A DNA stretch of 64,000 bases, taken from contig JAKZZE010000010.1 in assembly GCA_024220505.1 (NCBI GenBank), forward strand, positions 1,860,001-1,924,000, in the 5' to 3' direction. The stretch comes from Rhizopus arrhizus. Lineage: Eukaryota; Mucoromycota; Mucoromycetes; Mucorales; Rhizopodaceae. The notes below the pieces were generated by a model. That model worked only from the letters and a program-made list of their open reading frames with translations. It was not told the DNA's origin and did no database searches. Positions 10,370 to 19,900 of the stretch are shown here, in pieces (within the stretch, counting starts at the first letter, position 1; each line of letters starts with the position of its first letter). Both the position numbers and the translations under genes were made by a program.

Positions 10370-10575
10370 TATCAGTTGACCACTCTCAAGACGATTCGAT
10401 CTTCAGTGCTTCATCTACACCGACAGCCAGCTTCGTTGCGTTCGGACCCTCTCACACTCGAACTCATTCAGTCTATCGCTGCATCTGCTCCGCCAATACC
10501 GATACACCGTCCACAGGTTGATATAAGTTCTACTTTACGCTATTTGGAACAAGTCGAAACGTCCACCTCGGCTCC
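10370..10575 (+). pseudogene. DIRS-1 tyrosine recombinase, middle part
   Basis: Reads QLTTLKTIRSSVLHLHRQPA and then PLTLELIQSIAASAPPIP...VDISSTLRYLEQ, the linker and start of the catalytic domain in DIRS recombinases. It ends TSAP at the GCTCC target of the next solo LTR and resumes at 10916 with LAPLQQKLAFLLAM. Confidence 0.83.
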
Positions 10576-10915
10576 TGTCATGTTTTGACATGTCAATAAG
10601 ATACAGTCTTATCATTCTGGACTAAATCTTTACAAATGAGTTTGAATAAGAATAGAACCTGATAATTATCACTGCCCTAAACAGCCAAGTTTCACTTTCA
10701 TCTCAACAGTTGATTATTAACATCAGTCTATAAAATTTTTCTTATACATGTCAAATCATATCGGTCGTAACTATTTTTGTCATCTAATCTCAGGTCTTGC
10801 TCAACTAATATAAATAGCCTTGAAATCTTTCTTTAATAAAAGTATTCGACTTTAGAACTATTGTTCGGTCTCGTTAATTCTTCTTTGTCCTATTTTTTAT
10901 ACTTAAAACACTTCA
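10576..10915 (+). mobile_element. Solo LTR, 340-bp family (copy 1)
   Basis: Begins TGTCATGTTTTGACATGTCA and ends CTTAAAACACTTCA, flanked by a perfect GCTCC duplication (10571-10575, 10916-10920). A second, nearly identical copy is at 15353-15693. It contains TATAAATAGCC near 10810 and AATAAAAG near 10836. The first 19 bases contain the near-palindrome TGTCATG..CATGTC. Confidence 0.95.
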
Positions 10916-11554
10916 GCTCCGCTGGCTCCCTTGCAACAGAAACTCGCCTTTCTGTTAGCCATGGTTTGTTTCCTCCGACCTTCTGACTTGCATCGGATTT
11001 CTTTGGATTCTGCTCTGGTTGACTCTGTTTGTGGTACCCTGACATTTACTGTGGTGGCACCGAAAGAACGACGCAAGTCTAGACGCATATTGAAGCCGTT
11101 CACCATCTACTCGCTCGCCAACTCAGCGCTCTGTCCGGTTTACACCTTCACTTGTGTTCGAGATCATCGTCTACTCCTCTCCCGCCGCCCTCAAAATGTA
11201 CTCTTTGTAAATGCCAAGCAACCACGCAAGCCGGTGACCATCTCAACTATTGGTACATGGCTCCGTAACCTAATAAAAATGTCAACGCAAGAACCTGGTG
11301 TGTCCGTTCGATCTCTCGCCTCTTCCATGGCTCTCCATCATGGTATCCCGCTGGATGATATCGTCACTCTTAGTAACTGGTCTTCGTCAACTGCTTTCCA
11401 CAATCATTACCGCCGTCAACACATGTCAATGGTTGATTTCTCACGGGCTCTTCTTGGTTCTCCTCCGAGTAGTTTCCCTTTGGTTGGTGACGAACTCTTT
11501 GCTCCACCGGATGACGAAGACATCTTTTACGACGCTCAAGCTACTCTGGATTAG
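10916..11554 (+). pseudogene. DIRS-1 tyrosine recombinase, catalytic part
   Basis: Reads LAPLQQKLAFLLAMVCFLRPSDLHRI, with the first catalytic Arg in RPSDL. Then come VRSLASSMALHHG with the second Arg, NWSSSTAFHNHYRR with the likely nucleophilic Tyr, and an acidic C-terminus ending at 11554. The position three residues before the second Arg, where many tyrosine recombinases have His, is Val here. This enzyme type inserts circular DIRS cDNA without target-site duplication. The segment is intact, but its N-terminal parts are separated by two insertions. Confidence 0.88.
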
Positions 11555-11850
11555 CACAATTATCCTTCCTTGTTATAGATTTGACTGTCTTACTAAATTT
11601 ACTTGAGAAATTTATTTCGACAGTCAATTGATTATTTAGACAAGAAAATCTATAACAAGGAAGGATAATGGACCCCACCCACCTCACCCTCATGGTTTTG
11701 ACCTCTTAATGCTCAAATCAGATCAAAGATTATATATGTCAAAAAATTTTGTTTATATAATTAGAAATCGCTCTTTAAATAAATAAAAGAAGATTACAGC
11801 ACAATTATCCTTCCTTGTTATAGATTTTCTTGTCTAAATAATCAATTGAC
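11554..11850 (+). repeat. DIRS-type terminal repeat region: direct and inverted repeats, ~47-bp arms
   Basis: Three copies of one sequence follow the recombinase stop. A 29-bp copy (11554-11582) and a longer copy (11800-11850) are in direct orientation. An inverted copy at 11623-11668 pairs perfectly with 11804-11850 over about 47 bp. A smaller hairpin GACTGTC...GACAGTC (11583-11625) lies between them. Inverted terminal repeats with a complementary internal region are the hallmark of DIRS elements, which replicate through a circular intermediate. Which copy is the true element end is unclear. Confidence 0.72.
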
Positions 11851-12053
11851 ATATCAAAACATGACAAAGAGACTCATCGATTATTTGATTTATTTGATTG
11901 CTTGTCGTTCCTAAACTAATCCCAGTTGACTCCACTCCGGCCTCCAATGTGATACATGCTCTCCGAGCCACGCTTTATTTTAAGAATATAATAATAATAA
12001 ATTTTTTCCCTTTTTTCCTCATATCTTTCTAAGCCACGCAACGAGGAAAAGCT

Positions 12054-12208
12054 ATGAATGATATCAACAACGACAATGCCTCAAGAACATACACTGAAGA
12101 AGAAGTACTCGAACTGTTTCGACGTTTTAGAAACGAAGAGAAACTTATCATTAACAAAAACAAAGAAGAACGTACCTTACCAATGGACATCGTTTCAACA
12201 TTCGAAGA
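12054..12208 (+). pseudogene. DIRS-2 ORF1 (gag-like), N-terminal fragment
   Basis: The ATG at 12054 starts MNDINNDNASRTYTEEEVLE and is open for 53 codons until it runs into the LTR inserted at 12209. After that LTR the frame resumes (TFED-NSKLQLQESFKRYRN). This is probably the start of the DIRS-2 structural ORF. The upstream 200 bp (11851-12053) is AT-rich and may hold the DIRS-2 left end. Confidence 0.6.
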
Positions 12209-13145
12209 TGTTTAGGAAAGGGGAGTTTTAAGTAAATATAATATAGCAATCAAAGATAAAGAAATACTGTTAGAACTTGGTATCTCTTTATTAAGTTAAC
12301 ATAACTATTGTATGATAAAAAATAATTCTACATGTAAAAAGTGAGAGTATTTATAGACATGATACGGATAAAGAATTAGGACAGATTTATAATCAACTTG
12401 ACAGAATAGATGATTACGATTTCTAATTATTAGTTTAGCCTGTTCCTAGCTTGTATTGTCAATTATGCTATTGGGATGGTTTCAGATAATTCTGGATAAA
12501 GACTATTTAAGGAGACGGTACGGATGAATATAATGACCTTTAGTTCCGTGATTGGATATCATTGCTAACAATAATATCTCAGTCAGGATAGATGTTTTCA
12601 TGACTAATGATGATCTGGTAAGTAATCGTCATTCCTTATTCAACATGCTCATATTATCAATAAACTATATTACAACCATGTCATCTTATTTGACTATGTG
12701 AAGTTAATATGAATAAAGCTTAATATAAAAATCTAGTCAAAGTATTTTATTGATCTGTGTTGGGAATAATGTTATAAATGATACCACGTTATGTCAACAT
12801 ATTATTCAGGATCATATCTGATTCCTTTTACTAAACTAAAGTGACTATAATCTTATGTATCCTTAACAATTTGTCATCAGTTATATCATACTCATTAATA
12901 ATTAATCCATGACATGAAATATTATCCGTGTATGAAAAGTATAAATAGAGTATCATTTTCTTATTAAATAAAGCAATCTCTTCATCGAGTCTCGTCCTCT
13001 CTTGTTCCTTTCTATTCTTGGATAAATCATGTGTTGGGAATAATGTTATAAATGATTCCCCCAAGTTATGTCAACATACTATTTAGGTTCATATTTGATT
13101 CCTTTTACTAAAATAAAGTGACTATAATCTTATGTATCCTTAACA
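12209..13145 (+). mobile_element. LTR element remnant: 660-bp LTR, Gypsy-1 LTR fragment, truncated second LTR
   Basis: Flanked by a perfect GAAGA duplication (12204-12208, 13146-13150), with ends TGTTTAGG and CCTTAACA. The last ~113 bp of the first LTR (12756-12868) recurs at 13030-13145. Between them (12869-13029) is the 3' 161 bp of a Gypsy-1 LTR. The simplest reading is an element whose 3' LTR was hit by Gypsy-1, followed by a deletion joining the end of the 5' LTR to the middle of the Gypsy-1 LTR. Confidence 0.82.
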
Positions 13146-13150
13146 GAAGA

Positions 13151-13666
13151 CAATTCAAAACTCCAACTACAAGAGAGTTTTAAACGTTACAGAAACACCT
13201 TACGAAATATACCTACGACGACTGGACAGTCGCAGAGGAAATCAACAAGTCTCTTGTGCCAAAACTCAAGCAACATACGGTGGAAACGAACCAAATGGTC
13301 TCCTCCATTTACAAGGGAACAGACATCATACGAACCCTTGGAAGAGGAGCAACAGAAATTTTTGAGCAACTCCAAACCATTAAGGAAGGAGGAATTTCTG
13401 GAGAAGAGGTCAACACAATATTGGAAGAAGCTTTTGAAAGTGCAAAACGACTATCAATTTTCGCTTGGGCCCAAGGAAAACAACTAGATAATGAAGCAAG
13501 AGAATTTGCTCTCAAAGCCCTCCGACTTCCAACGAGTCTCAAACACTTGGAAACAAAAGAGACAGGAAGAAAAGAGGCTTTCAGTTCGGAGTTCCTGGAG
13601 GTCGTCTTCACCACTTTCTTCACTCATGGAAATCGATCACAACGCACCCTTGGCCGATATCAGTAA
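13151..13666 (+). pseudogene. DIRS-2 ORF1 (gag-like), continuation
   Basis: A clean frame from about 13220 reads TVAEEINKSLVPKLKQHTVE and continues helical and charged through RGATEIFEQLQTIKEGG to LGRYQ at 13666. It follows the 12054 fragment after removal of the LTR remnant but needs one small frameshift near 13200. There is no recognisable catalytic motif. The position just before an RT frame is where DIRS gag-like ORFs lie. Confidence 0.6.
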
Positions 13667-13673
13667 TTCAACA

Positions 13674-14133
13674 TGGTTACAGAATTCAGTTTGCGAAACA
13701 GCCGACACCTTGGAAAATACAGGAAAGAAGATTGTCAGCAGAGGACCAATTGCATGTCAATGCTGCAGTCCAAAAAATTTTAGATGGGGGAATAATAGAG
13801 ATCTCACCGTCCCAAAACAGAAACTTCCTATCAAAATCTTTCACCCTGCAGGAAAAAACCAAGCGCCGACCCATTTTAGATTGCAAGCAGCTGAACCAGT
13901 TCCTTCAAGTAGAACACTTCAAAATGGAACGGGTACCGGCTCTAAGGGAAATTATAGAAAAAGACGATTACCTGTGCAAAATAGATTTGAAAGACGCGTA
14001 CGTAGTAGTCCCAATTCACCCCGAATCTCAAGATTTTTTAAGTTTCCAAAATCAAGGCATTGTGTACCGATATACGTCGCTAGCGTTTGGGCTAAGCGTG
14101 GCCCCTGTTGTATCCACACAACTAGTAAAGTGA
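13674..14133 (+). pseudogene. DIRS-2 reverse transcriptase, N-terminal part
   Basis: Reads GYRIQFAKQPTPWKIQERRL and then VQKILDGGIIEISPSQ. RRPILDCKQLNQF and KIDLKDAYVVVPIHPESQ follow, with the first catalytic Asp, then LAFGLSVAP. The frame hits a stop after QLVK at ~14134. The YxDD block and the rest of the palm are missing, so a deletion or insertion removed the core. It overlaps the end of ORF1 in a different frame. Confidence 0.84.
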
Positions 14134-14758
14134 ACATTCATGGATAAACGAGAGATCTCCGCAATAGCCAACTCTGCCCTGTTGTCTCTATCGGCGTTCC
14201 CACGATTATATCGGAACCTGATTACAACAACGGCAGTTCAATCCAACCTTATTCGATAATTATCGTTAGATCAATAATTTATCTACTTCATTGTCCCTTG
14301 ATTCGTCAAGAAGACAGCGGCTATTGATTATCTACTATCTTTCCTTTATCTTCCCATCCTTCCCACATTATTCTTTTAACCGATCAATTGAAATAGCGGT
14401 AAAGACCCAGACATCCAAAAAGTATAAATAGCCTCAAATGTTTTTATTAATAAAGCAACATATAATCTTTAGTTTCACAACTATTGTCTTTTTAGTTTTT
14501 GTCTCTTATTTTAATACTTGGCAAAACACTCATATACTATGTTTATATTGTTCAAGCTCAATACTAAAATTGACCTTGAACTCACTTCGGTCCCTGAATA
14601 ATTTCATTTCCTATATAAAGGCGTAGTTTGATTAAATGGGTTCTCTCTCTCGTCTTGAAATCTAATAAAGAGGTTACATAGAGACTCATTCACTAGTTTT
14701 CAAGTACTATTTCCTTTCTTTTTTCTCACTTAATTATCTGCAAATATCTCATCTATTA
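14134..14758. repeat. Unresolved LTR-like insertion(s) in DIRS-2
   Basis: The first ~120 bp stays open after one TGA (MDKREISAIANSALLSLSAF), possibly displaced RT sequence. The remainder has two promoter/poly(A)-like pairs: GTATAAATAGCC with TTAATAAAGC around 14430-14455, and CTATATAAAGGC with CTAATAAAGAGG around 14614-14672. That is the layout seen in the LTRs of this window, so one or two LTRs probably lie here. No target duplication was found, and the boundaries are not resolved. Confidence 0.45.
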
Positions 14759-15352
14759 CACATTGGATATCTTCAACGAGATCTGGCGAGGAGTTTACAG
14801 CAGACACATCAAGATTGGGAAGCAATCTGCAAGTTGTCCTCTACCAGCCAAGAAGAACTCCATTGGTGGGAGAATTTTGTTTGTCAGAAGAATGGACTTC
14901 CAATCCAAAAGATTGCACATGCAACCCCGAAGGTAATAATTGATGTGGATGCTTCCAATACGGGTTGGGGGATAAGCTCCCCATTAGTAACAATATCCAG
15001 GTTTTGGACACAAGAGGAAGTTCAACAATCAATAAACGTCAGAGAGCTGAAGACGATTCTCTTTGCTATACAATTCCATGCAAGAAAATGCGAAAACTCC
15101 ACGATCAAGATATTTTCAGACAACATGACAGCGCTAAAATATACAACCAAGTCTGGGGGCACAGCTTCAGAAGTACTTCAAGATCTAGCCATTCGAATCC
15201 AAGAATTGTGCAACAAGTTCAACATCCAGCTGATTTATCAACATATTCCAGGAGTCAACAACACACAAGCGGATATGTTGAGTAGAATAAGAAAACCCCT
15301 CTACGAATCACCAATTCCGAGAAAGATGTTCAACAAGATTCAACAACGATGG
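14759..15352 (+). pseudogene. DIRS-2 RT thumb end and RNase H
   Basis: The frame resumes as HIGYLQRDLARSLQQTHQDW. The connection WWENF and the RNase H blocks VIIDVDASNTGWG, FWTQEEVQQSINVRELK, IKIFSDNMTALKY and YQHIPGVNNTQADMLSR follow. It ends in IQQRW at the GATGG duplication of a solo LTR and continues at 15699. The gene is a fragment of the second DIRS-type pol, clearly diverged from DIRS-1. Confidence 0.87.
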
Positions 15353-15693
15353 TGTCATGTTTTGACATGTCAATAAGATACAGTCTTATCATTCTGGACT
15401 AAATCTTTACAAATGAGTTTGAATAAGAATAGAACCTGATAATTATCACTGCCCTAAACAGCCAAGTTTCACTTTCATCTCAACAGTTGATTATTAACAT
15501 CAGTCTATAAAATTTTTCTTATACATGTCAAATCATATCGGTCGTAACTATTTTTGTCATCTAATCTCAGGTCTTGCTCAACTAATATAAATAGCCTTGA
15601 AATCTTTCTTTAATAAAAGTATTCGACTTTAGAACTATTGTTCGGTCTCGTTAATTCTTCTTTATCTTATTTTTGAATACTTAAAACACTTCA
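15353..15693 (+). mobile_element. Solo LTR, 340-bp family (copy 2)
   Basis: Starts TGTCATGTTTTGACATGTCA and ends ACACTTCA, with GATGG on both sides (15348-15352, 15694-15698). It differs from copy 1 (10576-10915) at only a few bases near the 3' end. It inserted in the DIRS-2 codons between IQQRW and GPLRLDAF. Confidence 0.95.
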
Positions 15694-15698
15694 GATGG

Positions 15699-15922
15699 GC
15701 CCACTACGACTGGATGCATTCGCAGCGAGACACAGCAAACAACTTCCAAACTATTGGTCACTAGCCTTGGATCCGGAAGCGACAGCGGTCGACGCTTTTC
15801 AGCAGAGTTGGAAGATAAAGGGGCTATACTTGTACCCGCCATGGAGGCTAATCCCACGTGTCTTGAAACAAGTAAAGGAGCAGAGATTGAAACGAGTGGT
15901 ATTGGTGACCCCTTTGTTGTAA
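15699..15922 (+). pseudogene. DIRS-2 post-RNase-H pol domain, truncated
   Basis: Reads GPLRLDAFAARHSKQLPNYW, then DAFQQSWKIKGLYLYPPWRLI, with the LDxFA and PPW motifs that follow RNase H in DIRS elements. It is cut after VTPLL, where LTR-like sequence begins. No DIRS-2 recombinase is seen downstream, so the element is 3'-truncated. Confidence 0.8.
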
Positions 15923-16395
15923 ACATAGTTATTTTCTATATGATATCAGTTGTATTAAAATAAATAACGATACACAAAAAGATTAAACTATGATTGAACA
16001 ATTCCACACTTTTCCAAATTTAGAACAATAAGATCAATATCTGTCATCCTAGAGAGTCTAATCAATTGTCAACCCCAAACGTAATTAGATCAAAGTTAAT
16101 TGACTGGTTATTATTTCTATTGTTCAATTTCAGATGCATATATTAGAACATCGACAAGCTTTAGCTTAATCATTGGTTCTTCAGCACGACATCGTGACCG
16201 AGTCTATATCTTTTATATCTACGCTCACAAAGAATATAAATAGATGCCAACTTTTTATCCATAAAGCGAGGCCTTTTCGCAATATAAAGAAATCTGCAAT
16301 AAAGAAGGATTTTAATTTTATATTGCTGCTATTGTTTTTTTGTTTAATTTTTTTATTTAATCTTGCGATTAAAACAATACTAAGAAATTCTTGCT
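15918..16395. repeat. LTR-like segment
   Basis: Begins TGTAAACATAG, is AT-rich, and contains AATATAAATAGATG near 16235 with CCATAAAGCG and AATAAAGAAGG downstream. It ends at TTGCTACA before Tc1 coding sequence. The TG...CA ends and promoter/poly(A) pair suggest an LTR. However, DIRS-2 lies on the left and a Tc1 fragment on the right, with no matching duplication, so its edges are provisional. Confidence 0.4.
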
Positions 16396-16974
16396 ACAAG
16401 TCTGAAGGACACCATGAAGTACTATGGTCTGAATTGGAAACCATCGGTATTTCAGCACGACAATGATCGTAAACATCGATCAAAGTTCACAACACAATGA
16501 ATGAAAGGTAGGGGCATGGTTTACATTGACGATTGACCATCATAAAGTCCAAATCTTAATCCTGTTGAACATGTATGGCATCATTTGAAGTTAAAGCTGA
16601 GCATGTATGATAATAGGGCGACCAGCATCCATGAACTGTGGGAAAGAGTCGAAAATGAATGGAATTCGTTTACTAAGAAACAATGCATCAAATATATAGA
16701 CAATTTGCCCGACAGAATACAAGCAGTATTAGCAGAAAAGGATGACTCCACTCGATTTTAAGAAAGTCAAAAAACTGCACCAACCGACCTCTGCTTTTTT
16801 CTGGACGCGCTTTAAGTGTATACTCAGCGTCTGACTTTGAAATTTTTGTCAATCGATCGTAATAGTATTAACTTTGTTTGGTCCAAGTTTCATAATGTTT
16901 GCTGCTAAACTGACAGACCTGTGCTCTTATTTCCGAAAAATTAGGTTACGTTGGTGCAGTTTTTTGACCCACTG
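16396..16974 (+). mobile_element. Tc1/mariner element TcE, 3' fragment
   Basis: Contains a decayed transposase C-terminus: FQHDNDRKHRSKF with the second Asp near 16457, SPNLNPVEHVWHHLK near 16545-16590 with the Glu, and PDRIQAVLAEK. Several stops interrupt it. After the TAA comes ~200 bp of 3' end finishing GTTTTTTGACCCACTG followed by TA. The 5' half is missing, so the right TIR has no partner in the window. Confidence 0.82.
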
Positions 16975-19900
16975 TATGTTTTTTGGTTTTTATGATTTTG
17001 TGTTGTTTTTGGTTTTCAAGCAAAAGAGTTGATACTCCGTTTTCAAATAGATTGTTACGCAGAAGTTCATTTTCTAACTGGCGTGGTACTGTAATTTTTT
17101 GTTGCTTCAATGGCTTGTAAGAGTTAACGGTTTTGAAATAAAGTAAAGTTGATGAAAATGGATAAAAAAAAATAAGAGTTGGGTAGAGTATTGATATTAG
17201 GTTCGCTTGTAAGTGACCACCAGATCTTGTTAAGGAGATCAAACTTGTTTGTAATAAAGTAACTTGATAGAAGTATTAAGAATATTTACAATGAAGATAA
17301 TTGACTTCAAGGGACTTGTCTTGCTTGTGTTTTAAGAGTGTTATACCAAAAGATTCAGGGATAAAGATACTTGATTTATTGGATAAAATATATTTATATT
17401 GTTAAAAAAAGGCAAGTTGAGGTAAGTCAAGAAAAGTGAAGTGAAATCAAAAGAATAAAAAGCTGGGCTTTTTATAGGCAAAAATATAAAGTTCAATTTT
17501 TACATTTTGTAAAAATATCAAAAGGTAAAAAAATATCAAAAGGTTAAAAAAATATCAAAAGGTAAAAAAAATATCAAAAAGTAAAAAATATATCAAATGG
17601 TTAAAATTTTGTCAAATAGGAAAAATAATGACAATTTGTAAAGTGATTTACTGTTATTTTATTGGTTGGCTTGTAGGTTTGTGTTTTAATAGAGTAAAGT
17701 TTGCTTGTAAAGCTTGATTGTAAGGTTAAGATTGCCTTGTAAGTTGTTGTTTTATATAGAATTTAAGCGGATGCTTGTTAAGTAGTGACCACCAGATCTT
17801 ATATGTAAGATCAATACGATGTTTCTTGATAAAATAATATAAAAAGTAAAGTAAAATAAGAGATCAGGAACTTTTATGAGTAACTTAGCCTGCTTTATTG
17901 AGTTAAGTATATATAAAAATATAAAAGAACTTGACTAATTTTTCTTCCTTGACTGAATGGTTGGGGATATATACAGTAGCGGACAAAACTGGTGCACAAA
18001 ACTTAAAATTAACATTGTATCTCCGCCATATGTCTGCGACTTTTGTGGTATATACCATCTGAAAGACAGTCTAAAATATACATTACGTTATGTAAACCGG
18101 AACTGTGCCGGACATCCCTCAGGCATAAGGTCATTTTTAGTGATTTTTTGCATATTTCAATTTTCGCCAAAAATGTAGTGCTTGTCTAGCCTTCTTTCAA
18201 TTTTCCCCAAATCTCTCCCGTTTGCTTTCAGATTTCACAGCAGATTAGTAAATTCTAGTAGCTCTTAAAAAATATATAAAACTGTACTTATTTTGTATTT
18301 CCCATTGAGCCCCCCCTTTTGTTTTTACCCTATTCACTATAACAAAGTACTAGCCTTATATGTTTAAGAAAATAAGCAACTGTAAAAACAAAACTCTGAG
18401 ATCTCGAATACACTTAGTTCGTACGACAACAGATATTCCTAGAGTAACAAGAATCTCTAAATGGACAATCAACAGGAGAAAGAGGGAAGAAAGAAACTTA
18501 ATGTCTTGTGATCATGAAGGTATTCCGCTATTAGCCTGAAAAGTTATTAGTTCAGTCATCAACCTAGAGCTTGGACAAGGTCCGCTACACACAGTTCCTG
18601 ATGCTCAGCACATTTTGAGGACCTTAAGATACAGTGTTAGCAGACTGTCAGTCTAAAGGCACAGTAGGAAGCTAGATTTTGAGTCTGGAAGTAAGGAATC
18701 GAAGAATTTCATCAGCTGTACAAGTCGGAAAAAGCGATGAATGTGGTATCACGACAAGCCATTGTATACTATAGAGGGCTGGAAGTCTGCTATCTTTAGC
18801 AATGAAACAAATATGAACATTATGGATGCAGACAGTATACACTAATATTGAAAGCAAGTCGAGCAACCTTAGCGATTTTTTCACGGTGATCAAACAATGA
18901 AGCATGCTGGCTGCTCTGTTATGTTTTAAGGCTGTATTAGATATTGAGGACCAGAATATGTGTGTCAGGTATACGATGGTATAATGAACTCATAAATATA
19001 CACATATATTTCGCTTACTTCATACCACAAAAGCCTAGCGTATAGTAGTCTAAAACGTCGTAATCTCTCGTTTCAGTATGACAATGACACAAGGCACAAG
19101 TCAACGCATGTCACAAACTCAATATTTGATAACAGCGCTTCTGTGCTACAAGTTTAGCCGCCACTAATCCCGGCCTAAGTCCGCTTAAGCATGCCAGGTG
19201 GCAATTGATGGCAAAGGTATGATGATACGACACTAGATCAAAAAGGGTCGATGATCTTTGGAAAAGAATAGTTAAAGAGCCGGGTTCTTTTACTGAAAAT
19301 GATATACACGCATATTATTAGCATATGCAAAGAAGAACATCCGATGATATCAAGAGATGAGATGATTATATAAATTCTAAGGTCTTAGCCACTTTTGCGG
19401 TTTTTAGAAAATATAAAATTTTATAAATTTAAAACACGCTCATCGCTCAGTTTTAACACTGTCATGCTTAGAACATACATAAATTACAATGACTAGTATA
19501 TCCTCCTTCTAGTACAGTTTCATGACTATTGCAACTACCATGAGCAGGTAATGGTAGTTAAAAGCTGAAAAAAAGTTTTGTGCACCAGTTTTGTCCGCTA
19601 CTGTATATATAATAATATTTTTTTTTTTGACTTTTTTCATTTTTTGACTTTTTTCACTTTTTGACTTTTTTCACTTTTCGACTTCTTTCACTTTTGCTTC
19701 GTGTAACCTCTTTACTGCCTACTTTGGTCGCATTACAAAACGTCAAAAATTAAAGCTTGAAAGAAGTTTCGGAGTTCAAATCTTCATAATCATAGCTACA
19801 ATATAAGGTTTGATTTCGATATAAAGTTTGATTTTGATATAAAGTTTGATTTTGAAATAAAGTTCAAAAAAGAATAAGGTTCAAAATTAAAAAATCACAA

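Larger units (their letters stand above)
2583..11850 (+). mobile_element. DIRS-like tyrosine-recombinase retrotransposon (DIRS-1), nested and fragmented
   Basis: Coding segments at 2583-3390, 3801-4054, 7350-8152, 10370-10575 and 10916-11554 read in order as DIRS-type RT, RNase H, the post-RNase-H domain and a tyrosine recombinase. Each gap is a separate transposon bounded by a target-site duplication. After removal of each insert plus one duplication the reading frame resumes, apart from one nucleotide of uncertainty at 8152/10365. The order RT-RH-YR and the absence of a DDE integrase are diagnostic of DIRS elements. The 5' end is replaced by LINE-A; the 3' end carries inverted terminal-type repeats at 11554-11850. 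In-frame stops at about 2598 (TAA) and 3828-3830 (TAG) indicate a dead copy. Confidence 0.88.

Noticed and set aside
17957..18178. 73-aa ORF MVGDIYSSGQNWCTKLK, also seen at 40740 and 59579
   Set aside because: It starts in or at the TcA terminal repeat and has no homology to the transposase sense frame; it is a by-product of the repeat.
18672..18905. 77-aa minus-strand ORF MLHCLITVKKSLRLLDL, repeated at 40013-40246 and 58852-59085
   Set aside because: It is the antisense of the decayed TcA transposase; its conservation comes from the near-identity of TcA copies.
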